This document shows positions 16,483-28,200 of a stretch of DNA of 64,000 nt, one piece after another (position 1 is the stretch's first letter; each line of letters begins with the position of its first letter). A program made the position numbers and the translations under genes. The DNA comes from Alphaproteobacteria bacterium (lineage in GTDB: Bacteria > Pseudomonadota > Alphaproteobacteria > Rhodobacterales > Rhodobacteraceae). Under the pieces are notes generated by a model that had not been told where the DNA came from, made no database searches, and saw nothing but the letters and a program-made list of their open reading frames with translations. The stretch is taken from positions 62,001 to 126,000 of the forward strand of contig JAUILL010000005.1 of NCBI GenBank assembly GCA_030433335.1, in the 5' to 3' direction.

Positions 16483-16989
16483 GTGAGCCAACAGTGGTTC
16501 ATAGGCGAGAGCCACCATAAGGTGGATACGAAAGGCCGGGTCTCAATCCCCGCAGCCTTCCGTAAAGTTCTTGCCTCTGGCGATCCTGACTTCTCCGAAG
16601 GGGCAAACCCGCAGGTCGTTGTTGTCTACGGTGATGCGCGCCGTAATTATCTTGAGTGCATGACCATCAAGGCCATGAACAAGATCCAGCGCAAAATGCT
16701 GAAAATGCCTCCGGCAAGCCCTCAGCGCCGCGCTTTGCAGAAAATGTATTCGACCCAAGCTCTGGTAACGTCTGTGGACGAGACCGGTCGTCTGGTGTTA
16801 CCCGCCAAGCTCCGCAACAAAATCGGCATCAGCAATGAAGCCGTATTCGCCGGCATAGGTGAGAACTTCCAGATCTGGAGCACCGAGACCTACGAGATCG
16901 AAAACGGCCTGGTCACAGGCGACGACGACTTCGATCCGGACCTCGATCCGTCTCACTACCTGTTCGGCGACGACGAAGACGAGGAATAA
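16483..16989 (+). CDS. mraZ: MraZ, transcriptional regulator of the division/cell-wall cluster
   Basis: A 168-residue MraZ with two SpoVT-AbrB domains: [20 protein letters not shown] at about residues 8-27 and [20 protein letters not shown] at about 94-113. It forms ring-shaped oligomers that bind repeats upstream of its own operon. Translation starts at GTG 16483 with GGAG nine bases upstream. The acidic tail ([20 protein letters not shown]) is common in alphaproteobacterial copies. First gene of the cluster; the rsmH start follows after four bases. The leader contains an intrinsic terminator, so expression probably depends on read-through. Confidence 0.96.
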   Translation: MSQQWFIGESHHKVDTKGRVSIPAAFRKVLASGDPDFSEGANPQVVVVYGDARRNYLECMTIKAMNKIQRKMLKMPPASPQRRALQKMYSTQALVTSVDETGRLVLPAKLRNKIGISNEAVFAGIGENFQIWSTETYEIENGLVTGDDDFDPDLDPSHYLFGDDEDEE

Positions 16990-16993
16990 TCAG

Positions 16994-17980
16994 ATGTCGC
17001 AGGACACCCAGACTGGCGCCCCGCATATTCCGGTACTGATCCGGCCTTTGATTGCGGCGGTTGCGCCGGTGTCCGGCGTGTGGCTGGATGGTACTTTCGG
17101 GGCAGGGGGCTATACCCGTGAATTGCTGGCTGCTGGGGCCGATAAGGTTTACGGCGTCGACCGCGATCCTTTGGCTCATGAAATGGCCCAGAAGTGGATC
17201 GGCGAGTATGACGGGCGTATTGAGCTGGTGCGCGGCACGTTTTCCCGCCTTGATGAATACGCGCAGGATTTGGACGGTGTGGTGCTGGACCTCGGGGTCA
17301 GCTCCATGCAGCTCGATTTAGCCGAACGTGGCTTCAGCTTTATGCGCGACGGGCCGCTGGACATGCGGATGTCGCAGGACGGCCCCAGCGCCGCCGATCT
17401 GGTGAACGAAGCCACCGAAGCCCACCTTGCTGACATTATATATCTGTTCGGTGAAGAGCGTGCCTCGCGCCGGATCGCCAAGGCAATCGTCAAAGCCCGC
17501 ACCCTTGAGCCGATCACCACGACCCTGCGCTTAACCGAAATCGTCGAAAGCTGCTTGCCGCGCCCCAAGCCCGGTCAAGCCCATCCCGCCACGCGCACCT
17601 TCCAAGGACTGCGGATCGCGGTGAATGATGAATACGAAGAGCTGCTCGGTGGTCTGATCGCGGCGGAACGGGCGTTGAAACCCGGTGGCAAGCTGGCTGT
17701 CGTGACCTTCCATTCGATCGAGGACCGGATCGTCAAACGCTTCCTGACCCAAGCGTCGGGTGGGGGCGGACGGGCCAATCGCTATGCGCCCGAGACAGAA
17801 CAGCCAAAAGAACGTTTCAAATTGACGCCTCGCAAGGCCATCGCCCCCGATTCAGAAGAGTTGGAGCGGAACCCGCGTGCGCGGTCGGCCAAGCTGCGTG
17901 TGGCAGTGCGGACCGATGTGCCTGCGGGCGCGGTGGACGAAGATGCCTTGGGCCTGCCCCGACTGAAGAGGAACGGATAA
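16994..17980 (+). CDS. rsmH: 16S rRNA (cytosine-1402 N4)-methyltransferase
   Basis: A 328-residue SAM-dependent methyltransferase (formerly MraW) that modifies the ribosomal P site. [15 protein letters not shown], then the SAM loop [19 protein letters not shown] at about residues 29-47, GVDRDPLA, and the conserved [14 protein letters not shown] and [13 protein letters not shown] blocks. The start ATG 16994 gives the family's usual N-terminus; the in-frame extension to 16859 would overlap mraZ. Two bases separate it from ftsL. Confidence 0.97.
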   Translation: MSQDTQTGAPHIPVLIRPLIAAVAPVSGVWLDGTFGAGGYTRELLAAGADKVYGVDRDPLAHEMAQKWIGEYDGRIELVRGTFSRLDEYAQDLDGVVLDLGVSSMQLDLAERGFSFMRDGPLDMRMSQDGPSAADLVNEATEAHLADIIYLFGEERASRRIAKAIVKARTLEPITTTLRLTEIVESCLPRPKPGQAHPATRTFQGLRIAVNDEYEELLGGLIAAERALKPGGKLAVVTFHSIEDRIVKRFLTQASGGGGRANRYAPETEQPKERFKLTPRKAIAPDSEELERNPRARSAKLRVAVRTDVPAGAVDEDALGLPRLKRNG

Positions 17981-17982
17981 GA

Positions 17983-18336
17983 ATGCGCACCCTGTTCGGG
18001 ATTCTGACCGCTGTTGTGGTGATTGGGCTGGCCTACTGGGCCTACGGCGAAAACTATCGCACCCAAGACGCCCTGTCCGAGTCTCGACATGTGAGCAACC
18101 AGATCGAGGCCGCGCGGTCGCGTCTGGCGGTCCTCCGGGCCGAGTGGGCCTATCTGAACCGTCCCGACCGTCTGCGCGATCTGGCGGACCTGAACTTCGA
18201 TAGCCTTGGTCTCTTGAACATGACCTCTGCGCACTTTGGCGAGATCGACGAAGTCGCCTATCCGGTGCCCGTCAATCCGCTTTTTGACGACGAGCCACTG
18301 CAGCTGTCCGAAGACTTAATGGAGATGATGCAATGA
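17983..18336 (+). CDS. ftsL: Cell division protein FtsL
   Basis: A 117-residue single-pass membrane protein: transmembrane helix at residues 4-21 (LFGILTAVVVIGLAYWAY), then a periplasmic coiled coil (about 30-65, leucine-zipper-like) ending in RPDRLRDLADLNF, the typical FtsL pattern. By family it joins FtsB and FtsQ and activates FtsWI. The tail is acidic. It overlaps ftsI by four bases (ATGA), as in most alphaproteobacteria. Confidence 0.92.
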   Translation: MRTLFGILTAVVVIGLAYWAYGENYRTQDALSESRHVSNQIEAARSRLAVLRAEWAYLNRPDRLRDLADLNFDSLGLLNMTSAHFGEIDEVAYPVPVNPLFDDEPLQLSEDLMEMMQ

Positions 18337-20114
18337 TCCGCACGCCTCTGCGCCCTCTGGCTCGCATTCTCGAAGCCCGTGACAAAGGGGAAAACCCCGA
18401 TGCGATCGAACGCGAGAACCTGCGCCTGCGCCACGAGCAGATGCGGGACAAGATGCGAGGCCGCGCAGAAAGCCGTCTGTTGGTTATGGGCATTCTGTTC
18501 TTTTGTGGTTTCTTGATGGTCGGGACACGGATGGCGCTTTTGGCGTCGACCGAACCCGAAGAGCCCCAAGCCACCGTGCGCTCGGCGCAGATCGTGTCCC
18601 AACGGGCAGATATCGTGGATCGGGAAGGACGCATTCTTGCGACCAATATGCAGACCAACCACCTTTATGCGCACCCGCAAGAGATGGTCGATCCGGTTCA
18701 CACCGCAAACGAGTTGATCAAGATCTTCCCCGATCTCAACAAAGACCGCCTGATGAAAGACTTCACGGGCAAGCGCAAATTCCTGTGGATTCGGCGTCAA
18801 TTGAGCCCGGAGCAGGTCCAAGCCGTCCATGACATCGGCGAACCCGGTCTGAACTTTGGACCGCGTGAAACCCGTCTCTATCCCAATGGCGCGATTGCGA
18901 GCCACATTTTAGGCGGTGCCTCCTATGGGCGAGAAGGGGTGGCTTCGGCCGAAGTTGTCGGCGTTGCAGGCGTCGAGAAGGTCTTTGACGACTTCCTGCG
19001 TGACCCGGCCCGAGCGAGCGAGCCTCTGCAACTGTCGCTTGACCTGACCGTCCAAGCCGCCACTGAAAAGGTGATGGAAGGCGGCATGATGATCATGAAC
19101 GCCAAAGGTGCCGCTGCCGTCGTTATGGACATTCATACTGGCGAGTTGGTCAGCCTTGTCAGCCTCCCTGATTTCGATCCGAACAACCGCCCCGTTCCGC
19201 TGACCAAAGGGTCGGCAGGGGACAGCCCGCTGTTTAACCGTGCGGTTCAGGGGGTTTACGAGCTTGGATCGACCTTCAAACTGTTCGCAGCGGCTCAGGC
19301 GCTGGAGCTGGGGCTGGTGTCCCCTGATACCAAGTTGGACACCAAAGGCCCGCTGCGTTGGGGCCGCTTCCGCATCCGCGACTTCCACAACTACGGTCCG
19401 CAACTGAGCGTGACCGAGACCATCGTGAAGTCTTCGAACATTGGCACCGCCCGTCTGGCAATCATGATCGGGCAAGAGCGCCAGAAAGACTTCTTGAGCC
19501 GGCTCGGGCTGCTCGAAGTGCCGCCAGTGGAAATTCTGGAAAGCCGCGGCGCGAAGCCTCTGACCCCGAAGAAGTGGTCCGAGTTGTCCTCGCTCACCAT
19601 CAGCTACGGTCATGGTTTGTCGGTCTCTCCGGTGCATCTGGCGGCGGCTTATGCCAGCGTGCTGAATGGCGGCACCCGTGTTCGGCCCACTCTTCTGAAA
19701 CAATCCGGGCCACAGCAGGGCGAACGCGTGGTGTCCGAGCGGACCTCCGCTCAGGTGCGCTCCATGTTGCGCAAAGTGGTAACCGATGGCACCGCCAGCT
19801 TTGGCGACGTCAAAGGGTATGCCGTTGCGGGCAAAACCGGCACAGCGGACAAGCCCAAGCCCACAGGGGGCTATTATAAAGACAAAGTCATCGCGACCTT
19901 TGCCAGTGTCTTCCCGGCCCATGATCCCAAGTACGTGGTCATCGTGACTCTGGACGAACCCGAAGACCGCATGGGCAAAGAACCGCGCCGTACCGCTGGT
20001 TGGACCGCCGTTCCTGTCGCTGCAGAGCTGATTGGCCGTATTGCCCCGCTCATGGGGTTGCGACCTGACGTTGAACCCTCTGCCATAGGTGAGGTAACAC
20101 TCGCCTCACATTGA
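18333..20114 (+). CDS. ftsI: Peptidoglycan transpeptidase FtsI (PBP3)
   Basis: A 593-residue class B penicillin-binding protein for septal cross-linking. One transmembrane helix at about residues 50-68 (VMGILFFCGFLMVGTRMA), a pedestal domain starting QRADIVDREGRILATN, and the transpeptidase domain with the three active-site motifs: GSTFKLF (SxxK serine, about residue 312), SSNIG (SxN), and AGKTGTADK (KTG). It carries the expected HPQEMVDP block. Coupled to ftsL by overlap; 24 bases before murE. Confidence 0.96.
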   Translation: MIRTPLRPLARILEARDKGENPDAIERENLRLRHEQMRDKMRGRAESRLLVMGILFFCGFLMVGTRMALLASTEPEEPQATVRSAQIVSQRADIVDREGRILATNMQTNHLYAHPQEMVDPVHTANELIKIFPDLNKDRLMKDFTGKRKFLWIRRQLSPEQVQAVHDIGEPGLNFGPRETRLYPNGAIASHILGGASYGREGVASAEVVGVAGVEKVFDDFLRDPARASEPLQLSLDLTVQAATEKVMEGGMMIMNAKGAAAVVMDIHTGELVSLVSLPDFDPNNRPVPLTKGSAGDSPLFNRAVQGVYELGSTFKLFAAAQALELGLVSPDTKLDTKGPLRWGRFRIRDFHNYGPQLSVTETIVKSSNIGTARLAIMIGQERQKDFLSRLGLLEVPPVEILESRGAKPLTPKKWSELSSLTISYGHGLSVSPVHLAAAYASVLNGGTRVRPTLLKQSGPQQGERVVSERTSAQVRSMLRKVVTDGTASFGDVKGYAVAGKTGTADKPKPTGGYYKDKVIATFASVFPAHDPKYVVIVTLDEPEDRMGKEPRRTAGWTAVPVAAELIGRIAPLMGLRPDVEPSAIGEVTLASH

Positions 20115-20138
20115 TCGGTCGAAAGGCATTTCAGGGTT

Positions 20139-21620
20139 ATGGACGTTGTTAAATCACTGGCACAGTTGGGATTGACCGCCCGAGGAGGCCAAGAAGCCCG
20201 AGTCACAGGGCTTACGGTGGACAGTCGCGCTGTTGCGCAGGGTCATCTTTTCGCAGCATTGCCGGGGGCCAAGGTTCATGGCGCGCAGTTTGTGCCCGCC
20301 GCGCTGGAGGCAGGGGCCTCGGCGATCCTGACCGATGCTGCTGGCGCAGAGCAGTGCGAAGCCGCCGTCCGCGAGGCTGGCGCCGCGCTGATCATCGCCG
20401 CAGAGCCGCGGGCAGCGCTGTCCTATGCCGCTGCATTGTGGTTCGGTAAACAACCCGAGACGATCGTTGCAGTGACTGGGACCAATGGCAAAACTTCGGT
20501 CGCTTCCTTCACGCGCCAGATCTGGCAGGCCCTGGGCATGCCCGCGGTGAACCTTGGGACGACCGGTGTCGAAGGGGATTGGGAATATCCGCTGAACCAC
20601 ACCACGCCCGAGCCGATCACGCTCCATCGTGCTCTGGCCGCTGCCGCGAACGAAGGCATCACCAACGCCGCGATGGAAGCCAGCAGTCATGGTCTGGACC
20701 AGCGCCGCCTTGATGCGGTGCACCTCAAGGCTGCCGGTTTTACCAACTTTACCCAAGATCATCTGGATTATCACCACACCTTCGAGGAGTACTTTGCCGC
20801 CAAGGCGGGTCTGTTCGACCGCGTTCTCCCAGACGAAGGCACTGCTGTCCTGAATATCGACGACCCCAAGGTTGCAGATCTGGCAGAGCGGATGCTGGAT
20901 GATGGCCGCTGCGTGATCACCGTCGGGCGGCACGAGGATGCGGACCTCCAGATTACGGCACAGCGCTTTGATGGCACGGGGCAGGAACTGCGGCTGAGTT
21001 ACGATCATCAGGTCGCGCTTGTGCGCCTGAACCTGATCGGCGGATTTCAGGCCGAAAACGTCCTGATTGCGGCCGGTTTGGTCATGGCGACGGGTGTTGG
21101 GTTTCAGGATGTCAGCAATGCCCTCTCGCGCCTGACCACCGTGCGCGGCCGTATGCAGCTGGCCGCGACGCGAGAAAACACGGCATCGGTCTTTGTTGAC
21201 TACGCTCACACCCCCGACGCTGTGGCCAAAGCTCTGGCTGCGATGCGTCCGCATGTGATGGGTCGTGTGGTCGCGATCATTGGCGCGGGCGGGGACCGTG
21301 ACAAAACCAAGCGTCCCTTGATGGGCGAAGCCGCGGCCAAGAACGCGGATCTTGTCTTTGTGACCGACGACAACCCCCGCAGCGAAGACCCCGCGACCAT
21401 CCGTGCCGAAGTCATGGCTGGTTGCCCCAATGCGATCGAAGTCGCTGACCGCGCCGAGGCGATCTTGCGGGCGGTTGATATTCTTCAGCCGGGGGATGCG
21501 CTCTTGATTGCGGGCAAAGGCCACGAGCGCGGGCAGATCGTCGGTGATGTGACCTATCCCTTTGATGATGTTGAACAAGCCAGTCTTGCAGTCGCGGTTC
21601 TGGACGGAAAAATGGTATGA
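20139..21620 (+). CDS. murE: UDP-MurNAc-tripeptide ligase (meso-diaminopimelate adding)
   Basis: A 493-residue Mur ligase. N-terminal substrate domain (VTGLTVDSRAVAQGHLFAAL), ATP loop VTGTNGKTSVASF at about residue 111, and C-terminal VFVTDDNPRSEDP. The DNPR motif selects meso-diaminopimelate, so the organism has A1-gamma type peptidoglycan, as expected for a Gram-negative. It adds the third residue of the stem peptide in the cytoplasm. It overlaps murF by four bases. Confidence 0.97.
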   Translation: MDVVKSLAQLGLTARGGQEARVTGLTVDSRAVAQGHLFAALPGAKVHGAQFVPAALEAGASAILTDAAGAEQCEAAVREAGAALIIAAEPRAALSYAAALWFGKQPETIVAVTGTNGKTSVASFTRQIWQALGMPAVNLGTTGVEGDWEYPLNHTTPEPITLHRALAAAANEGITNAAMEASSHGLDQRRLDAVHLKAAGFTNFTQDHLDYHHTFEEYFAAKAGLFDRVLPDEGTAVLNIDDPKVADLAERMLDDGRCVITVGRHEDADLQITAQRFDGTGQELRLSYDHQVALVRLNLIGGFQAENVLIAAGLVMATGVGFQDVSNALSRLTTVRGRMQLAATRENTASVFVDYAHTPDAVAKALAAMRPHVMGRVVAIIGAGGDRDKTKRPLMGEAAAKNADLVFVTDDNPRSEDPATIRAEVMAGCPNAIEVADRAEAILRAVDILQPGDALLIAGKGHERGQIVGDVTYPFDDVEQASLAVAVLDGKMV

Positions 21621-23073
21621 CAACGACGTCTCCCCTCTGGACTTCTGAAGACGCAGTGGCAGCCACCGGCGGACGCGCAACTGTGCCGTTCACAGTGGAT
21701 GGTGTGTCCATTGACACCCGTACCCTGAAACCCGGTGATTTGTTTGTCGCGCTCAAGGCGGCACGCGACGGGCACGATTTCGTCAGCCAAGCCTTGGCCC
21801 ACGGGGCGGGTGCGGCGCTGGTGACCCATGTGCCAGAGGGCGTGGCCGAGGATGCGCCGCTTTTGATTGTCGATGATGTGCAGACCGCTCTGGAAGACTT
21901 GGGCCGCGCATCGCGAGCACGGACCAAAGCGCGGGTGGTCGGGATCACCGGCTCGGTCGGAAAGACCTCGACCAAAGAAATGCTGCGTACGGTTCTGGCG
22001 GGGCAGGGCAAGGTGCATGCTGCCGAGGCCAGCTATAACAACCACTGGGGCGTGCCTCTGACTCTGGCGCGGATGCCCGCGGACAGCGACTTTGCTGTGA
22101 TCGAGATCGGCATGAGCAACCCCGGCGAAATCGCCCCTCTGGCGAAAATGGCGCGTCCGAATGCGGTCATCGTGACCATTGTGGCGGCTTCGCATCTCGC
22201 GGCCTTCGAGAGCCTCGAGGGGATTGCCCACGAAAAAGCATCGATCATCGAAGGTCTGGAACCCAAAGGTCTCGCGATCCTGAACGGCGATCTGGAAACG
22301 TCAGAGATACTCGTCGACAAAGCGCATGAAACTGGAGCCACGGTGCGGACTTTTGGTCAGAGCAAGGGGTGCTTTGCCCGCCTGCTGGACGTCCAATTTT
22401 CTGATGACACGACGGTTGCGACCGCACGGGCTTGGCGGACGCCTATTCTGTACAAGGTCCACGCACCGGGGCGTCACTTTGCTATGAATGCCTTGTCGGT
22501 CGTAACGCTGATACAAGCGTGGAAACTGGATCAGGCCGTCGCTCTGTCGGATCTGGCCCAGTGGGAGCCTGTCCAAGGTCGCGGGGCGCGGGAGCCTATT
22601 CACCTCGATCCTGTCGACACGCGTCAGGTCTTTGAGATGATCGACGAAAGCTACAACGCGAACCCGCAATCCCTTGGAGCCGCGCTCGAGGTCCTGGCTG
22701 CAGCGCGCGCGCACAACAATGTGGGCCGCTTCAAGACGGGCCGCAAGATCGCGATCCTTGGCGATATGGGCGAGTTGGGTCGCACTGCCGAAGCGTTGCA
22801 TGAAGGCATCGCGGGCTTGCCCGCCATGAAGAGCGTCGACCGTGTCCATTGCGTCGGCCCTTTGATGCGCAATCTTTGGAAGGCGCTGCCCCCTGAAAAG
22901 CGTGGCCTGCATGTGGACAGCGCCGAGGCTCTGGTGGGCAAGGCCCGCAGCCTCGTGGATGCAGGGGATGTGGTCATGGTCAAAGGGTCGAACAGCATGC
23001 GTCTGAGGCTCGTAGTTGACGCGCTAAGAAAACTGGGTCATCCCGCCGCCCAACCAGATCAAGAGGACTCCTG

Positions 23074-23074
<1 letters not shown>
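21617..23074 (+). CDS. murF: UDP-MurNAc-pentapeptide synthetase (D-Ala-D-Ala adding)
   Basis: A 485-residue Mur ligase that completes the cytoplasmic stem peptide. [20 protein letters not shown] (residues 28-47) is the substrate-binding start; [17 protein letters not shown] at about residue 113 is the P-loop, and [15 protein letters not shown] and [18 protein letters not shown] are hallmark MurF blocks. It overlaps both neighbours: four bases with murE and one with mraY. Confidence 0.97.
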
Positions 23075-24156
<1,082 letters not shown>

Positions 24157-24208
24157 AAATAACGTCTGGCCTGCGTATGGTTTACGTATGGCACACGTCC
24201 TGACATCG

Positions 24209-24237
24209 CGCCCCCTCTGGACCGGAGGGGGCGTTTT
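24209..24237 (+). terminator. Terminator between mraY and murD
   Basis: CGCCCCCTC (24209-24217) and GAGGGGGCG (24225-24233) form a perfect 9-bp stem with a 7-base loop, followed by TTTT. It splits the cell-wall cluster: murD must have its own promoter or rely on read-through. Confidence 0.8.
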
Positions 24238-24276
24238 CGTTAGCGGTGGAGCGAACGGATTTATGAGGTGTTCACG

Positions 24277-25683
24277 ATGATCCCTGTGCGCGGTGTAGAC
24301 GGTCAGACAATTGCGGTTCTGGGCTTGGGTCGGTCGGGGATGACCGCCGCCAAAGCCCTGCGCGAGGGCGGGGCTACGGTTCTGGTCTGGGACGACAACG
24401 ACACCGCCCGCGAAGGCGCCGAGACCGAGGGTTTCGAGGTCCGCCAGTTCACCAAGCAGGGCGGTTTCGACGGGGTCGATCTGCTGATCGTTAGCCCGGG
24501 CATCCCGCATCTCTATCCGACTCCGAACAAGGTGATCGCGGCGGCGATGGCGGCGATGGTGCCGGTGGACAATGACATCGGGCTGTTCTTCCGGTCGCTT
24601 GCCTTGGACGGGTGGGAGGATTTGGACACGCCGCCCCGCGTGGTGGCGGTGACGGGATCGAACGGGAAGTCGACCACCAGCGCGCTGATCCATCACATCC
24701 TGACCAATGCGGGGAAACCGGCGCAGCTGGCTGGCAACATCGGGCGCGGGGTTCTGGACATTGATCCCCCCGAGGATGGCGAGGTGATTGTGCTGGAGCT
24801 GTCGAGCTACCAGACCGATCTGGCGCGGGCGCTGACGCCGGATATCGCGGTGTTCACCAACCTGTCGCCCGACCATCTGGACCGCCATGGCGGGCTGGGG
24901 GGCTATTTCGCGGCCAAGCGTCGGCTGTTCGCCGAGGGCGGGCCGGATCGTGCAGTGGTGGGCGTGGACGAGGCCGAGGGGCTCTATCTGGCGAACCAGT
25001 TGTCCACGGGGCCGACCGATGATCGGGTGATCCGAATTTCCTCTGGCCAGAAGCTGTCGGGGCCGGGGTGGTTTGTGTTCGCTCGCAAAGGGTTCCTGAC
25101 CGAGTGGCGCAAGGGCCGTCAGGTCGCCAGCATTGACCTGCGCGAGGTCAGCGGTTTGCCTGGTGCGCACAACCATCAGAATGCTTGTGCGGCCTATTCG
25201 GTGTGCCGGTCGTTGGGTCTCGCGCCGCGCGTGATCGAAGAGGGGTTCAAGACCTATGGCGGCTTGCCTCACCGCTCGCAGCTGTTGGGCGAGAAGGATG
25301 GGGTCAAGTTCGTCAACGACTCCAAGGCGACCAACGTGGATGCGGCGGCCAAGGCTTTGGGGGCGTTCCCCAAGGTACGCTGGATTTGCGGCGGGCTCGA
25401 GAAAGAGGGCGGCTTGGACGGGTTGAAGGACCAATTCGACCACGTGGTCAAAGCCTATGTCATCGGACGCGAGGCAGCCGAATTCGCCCTGAAGCTGGAG
25501 GGCGTGGAGAAGGAAATCTGCACGACCATGGAAGTGGCGGTCGCCAAAGCCGCGGCAGAGGCCGAGGCAGGCGAGGTCGTGCTGCTGGCTCCTGCGTGCG
25601 CGAGTTTCGACCAGTACAACAGTTTTGAAAAACGCGGCGAGGATTTCGCCGCTCAGGTCGCCAAGGTCTTGGGTCAGGCCTGA
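24277..25683 (+). CDS. murD: UDP-MurNAc-L-alanine:D-glutamate ligase
   Basis: A 468-residue Mur ligase that adds D-glutamate. [18 protein letters not shown] is the N-terminal Rossmann-like uridine-binding loop, [20 protein letters not shown] (about residue 125) the P-loop, LSSYQTD, and [17 protein letters not shown] in the C-terminal domain. I start at ATG 24277 (MIPVRGVD); GAGG lies ten bases upstream, and a GTG nine bases earlier is possible. Unlike many alphaproteobacterial clusters, ftsW does not follow: an opposite-strand gene overlaps the last ten bases. Confidence 0.96.
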   Translation: MIPVRGVDGQTIAVLGLGRSGMTAAKALREGGATVLVWDDNDTAREGAETEGFEVRQFTKQGGFDGVDLLIVSPGIPHLYPTPNKVIAAAMAAMVPVDNDIGLFFRSLALDGWEDLDTPPRVVAVTGSNGKSTTSALIHHILTNAGKPAQLAGNIGRGVLDIDPPEDGEVIVLELSSYQTDLARALTPDIAVFTNLSPDHLDRHGGLGGYFAAKRRLFAEGGPDRAVVGVDEAEGLYLANQLSTGPTDDRVIRISSGQKLSGPGWFVFARKGFLTEWRKGRQVASIDLREVSGLPGAHNHQNACAAYSVCRSLGLAPRVIEEGFKTYGGLPHRSQLLGEKDGVKFVNDSKATNVDAAAKALGAFPKVRWICGGLEKEGGLDGLKDQFDHVVKAYVIGREAAEFALKLEGVEKEICTTMEVAVAKAAAEAEAGEVVLLAPACASFDQYNSFEKRGEDFAAQVAKVLGQA

Positions 25684-26360
25684 CGGCGATAGGCGGCCAG
25701 AAGGCCGTTTTTCACCGCGTCAAAGTGGACGACGCCGACTTGGGCGGGCACTTCGGTCAGGCCCAAGAGGCGGGCGATGCCGAACCGGTGCATCCCGCCG
25801 CCAGAGCGGATCGCGCGGCCATTGCGGTCGATATGGACGAAAATGCCCCCGTGCTCGCGCCGGAAATAATCGGGCAGGGCGCGGCGGGGCAGGAGTTCGC
25901 CCGTGCGGCTGGCCTCGTCGAACAGGCGGTCCATGCGTTCGTAACGGGCGCGGAGATCTTCGACGCTGTGGCAATCGTCTGCGATCCCCTTTTCTGCGAT
26001 GTCGCGGGACAGCTTGGCAAAGAGCGCGGTTTGCTCCCACGGGACACCCTGCAAAAAGTGCTGGTGGATCGCCTCTTCTTTGATGTTGGAGTCCAGAGGG
26101 GCGACACTTTGATCCCAGTTCCCCGTCGCCACATGCCCGCTGTGCGAGCGGCGGAATTTCGGTGCACCATGCTTGGGGTTGGGGATGTAACGATGCGTGA
26201 CAGCGCGCGGGTCGATATAGATCAACTCGTCACTCAGGGGCGCGGCCTCGCCAAAGGCAAGGCGATTGCGCACATCGCGGAGGGCTTTGCGCGGAACCTG
26301 CGCACGGATTGCACGGACAAGGTTCTGCGGCTGGAGCGGAGGATGGAGGGCTAGGGGCAT
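25674..26360 (-). CDS. Conserved hypothetical protein with a ParB-like [11 protein letters not shown] motif
   Basis: A 228-residue soluble protein of unknown function. The most telling part is the C-terminal third: [20 protein letters not shown] then [23 protein letters not shown] glycine-rich turn, H-R, and I-A-x-x-L-G-x-x-x-(I/V)-P-(V/A) is seen in ParB/Srx-fold proteins and in uncharacterised proteins near sugar-transferase genes. The start is uncertain: ATG 26360 gives [19 protein letters not shown]; longer in-frame starts exist at 26393 and 26429, but those overlap the palindrome TGAACAGTTCA (26382-26392), which looks like an operator. The gene converges with murD and overlaps it by ten bases. 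Confidence 0.65.
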   Translation of the reverse strand: MPLALHPPLQPQNLVRAIRAQVPRKALRDVRNRLAFGEAAPLSDELIYIDPRAVTHRYIPNPKHGAPKFRRSHSGHVATGNWDQSVAPLDSNIKEEAIHQHFLQGVPWEQTALFAKLSRDIAEKGIADDCHSVEDLRARYERMDRLFDEASRTGELLPRRALPDYFRREHGGIFVHIDRNGRAIRSGGGMHRFGIARLLGLTEVPAQVGVVHFDAVKNGLLAAYRRQA

Positions 26361-26682
26361 CGCTTCGGACCTAAACTGAACTGAACAGTTCATTAAAATA
26401 CGTCCCTTTGCATCTGCAGAAAAGTGCACATGCGCACATACATGTCATGATCCCGATACATAAGTGTCACATATATGTTACTTGCGGAATATGTGTGCGG
26501 AATTGGTTGCCGCGCGAAACCGGCGTGCGCCGGCTGGGCCTGCGTATTATGGTGCCGGAGGGCTGAAAGGCGCGCGTTTAGCCTTGCTCATTTGCAGGTG
26601 AGCGGTCCCGATTGATGCGAAGGGGTTTGAGGAAATGTGCTGCTCGGCTTGCCTTGGTCGGGTGCGGCGGGCCTTTGGGGTG
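26361..26682. promoter_or_regulatory. Spacer with palindromes upstream of the 25674 gene
   Basis: No gene seen. TGAACAGTTCA at 26382-26392 is a perfect palindrome 22 bases before the start codon, with ACTGAACTGAAC direct repeats around it; it resembles the TGAACA/TGTTCA palindrome before ivd (34189-34202). A second near palindrome, GTCACATATATGTTAC, is at 26466-26481. The rest shows nothing I can name. Confidence 0.4.
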
Positions 26683-27114
26683 TTAGTCTGATTGGGCTTT
26701 GGTAAATTTCAGAAGGCCGGCGAGGCGCGATGCCCCTTTGATGTCTGACGGGTGATGCTGGCCGTCCGAAACTGGAACTTCGGGAAAATCGAAGGGGCTG
26801 AGGCCTTCGATGCAGGCTGCGTTCACCCCGTATTCGTTGGGGTCAGAGCGGCGCTGGTGGTGAGTGTAGATGCCGCAATGCTTGCAGAAGTAGTGCTGCG
26901 CCGTGCCGGTGTTGAAGGTGTAGAGAGTCAGGTCGTCCGCGCCTGCGGTGATGGTGATCCCAGAGAGGGGGGCCGACAGGGCGACCGCGCCGCGCATGGC
27001 ACAGAAGGAGCAGTCGCAGCGGCGAGCGGTATTCATGCCGTCTGCCAGTCGGACAGTGAACCGGACAGCGCCGCAATGGCAGCGGGCGCGGAGCGGTTCG
27101 GACCAGTCAGCCAC
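26683..27114 (-). CDS. GFA family zinc protein
   Basis: A 143-residue protein of the glutathione-dependent formaldehyde-activating (GFA/CENP-V) family. All zinc ligands are visible: CHCGAVRF at about residues 12-19, [12 protein letters not shown] at about 32-43, and [15 protein letters not shown] at about 75-89. The family is named for Gfa, but most members have no proven activity. Its start overlaps the end of moaA by eight bases, so the two are probably co-transcribed; whether this reflects a shared role is unknown. Confidence 0.88.
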   Translation of the reverse strand: MADWSEPLRARCHCGAVRFTVRLADGMNTARRCDCSFCAMRGAVALSAPLSGITITAGADDLTLYTFNTGTAQHYFCKHCGIYTHHQRRSDPNEYGVNAACIEGLSPFDFPEVPVSDGQHHPSDIKGASRLAGLLKFTKAQSD

Positions 27115-28111
27115 CGGTGTGGCTCATGTGGCGGGTCATCTGTCCCGCGACGGTCTGACGGGAGTAGTCGAAATCGTGACCCTTGGGCTTGAGCTTGATC
27201 GCCTCGCGGATCGCGTTCTCAAGGAGCACGTCATTGTCGGACATTCGGAGGGGCGCGCGCAGGTCGGCGCGGTCCTCTTGGCCCAGACACATGAAGAGCT
27301 CTCCGGTGCAGGTCAGGCGCACGCGGTTGCAGCTTTCGCAGAAGTTATGGGTCAGGGGTGTGATGAAGCCGATCTTCTGACCGGTTTCCTCGATCCGGAC
27401 ATAGCGGGCGGGGCCGCCAGTGCGTTCGGTCAGGTCGGTCAGGGTGTAACGCTCGGCCAGTTGGCGGCGCAGGTCCTTGAGCGACCAATATTGGTCGAGC
27501 CGGTCCTCGTTCCCGAGATCACCCATGGGCATAACCTCGATCCAGGTCAGGTCCATGTCGCGGCTGGCGCACCATTCCACGATGTCAAAGAGTTCGGGCT
27601 CGTTGAAACCCTTCAAGGCGACGGCGTTCAGTTTCACGCGGAGACCGGCGGCCTGTGCTGCGTCAATGCCGCGTAGCACTTGGGGCAGGCGGCCCCAGCG
27701 GGTCACATCCGCGAATTTCTGCTCGTCGAGCGTATCCAGAGAGACATTCACGCGGCGCACGCCAGCGGCATAAAGGTCTTTGGCGAACCGTTCGAGCTGC
27801 GAGCCGTTGGTGGTTAGGGTCAGTTCCTTGAGTTCGCCTGAGTCGAGATGGCGCGACATGCTCTGGAAAAACTTCATGATATCGCGGCGGACCAGCGGTT
27901 CTCCGCCGGTGATGCGCAGCTTTTCGACGCCCATTCTGACGAAAGTGGAGCACATTCTGTCCAGTTCCTCGAGTGTGAGGAGTTCTTTCTTGGGCAGAAA
28001 GGTCATATTCTCGGCCATGCAGTACACGCAGCGGAAATCGCAACGGTCTGTTACGGATACCCGCAGGTAAGAGATGGCGCGCTGGAATGGGTCTATCAGT
28101 GGTGTTGTCAT
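27107..28111 (-). CDS. moaA: GTP 3',8-cyclase MoaA
   Basis: A 334-residue radical-SAM enzyme that starts molybdenum cofactor synthesis by cyclising GTP. N-terminal cluster [12 protein letters not shown] (about residues 24-35), SAM-binding [14 protein letters not shown]-terminal cluster [18 protein letters not shown] (about 259-276). The C-terminal Gly-Gly (HMSHTGG) needed for catalysis in known MoaA is intact. Divergent from the lipoprotein gene. No other moa gene lies in this window. Confidence 0.96.
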   Translation of the reverse strand: MTTPLIDPFQRAISYLRVSVTDRCDFRCVYCMAENMTFLPKKELLTLEELDRMCSTFVRMGVEKLRITGGEPLVRRDIMKFFQSMSRHLDSGELKELTLTTNGSQLERFAKDLYAAGVRRVNVSLDTLDEQKFADVTRWGRLPQVLRGIDAAQAAGLRVKLNAVALKGFNEPELFDIVEWCASRDMDLTWIEVMPMGDLGNEDRLDQYWSLKDLRRQLAERYTLTDLTERTGGPARYVRIEETGQKIGFITPLTHNFCESCNRVRLTCTGELFMCLGQEDRADLRAPLRMSDNDVLLENAIREAIKLKPKGHDFDYSRQTVAGQMTRHMSHTGG

Positions 28112-28200
28112 AAGCGTAGAACGTAGGCAGGCCGTGCGGCTTCGGCAAGGTGATTAGTTTCTTTGATAACAGAATATAAATTCGAGAGATGGAGAGCAGG

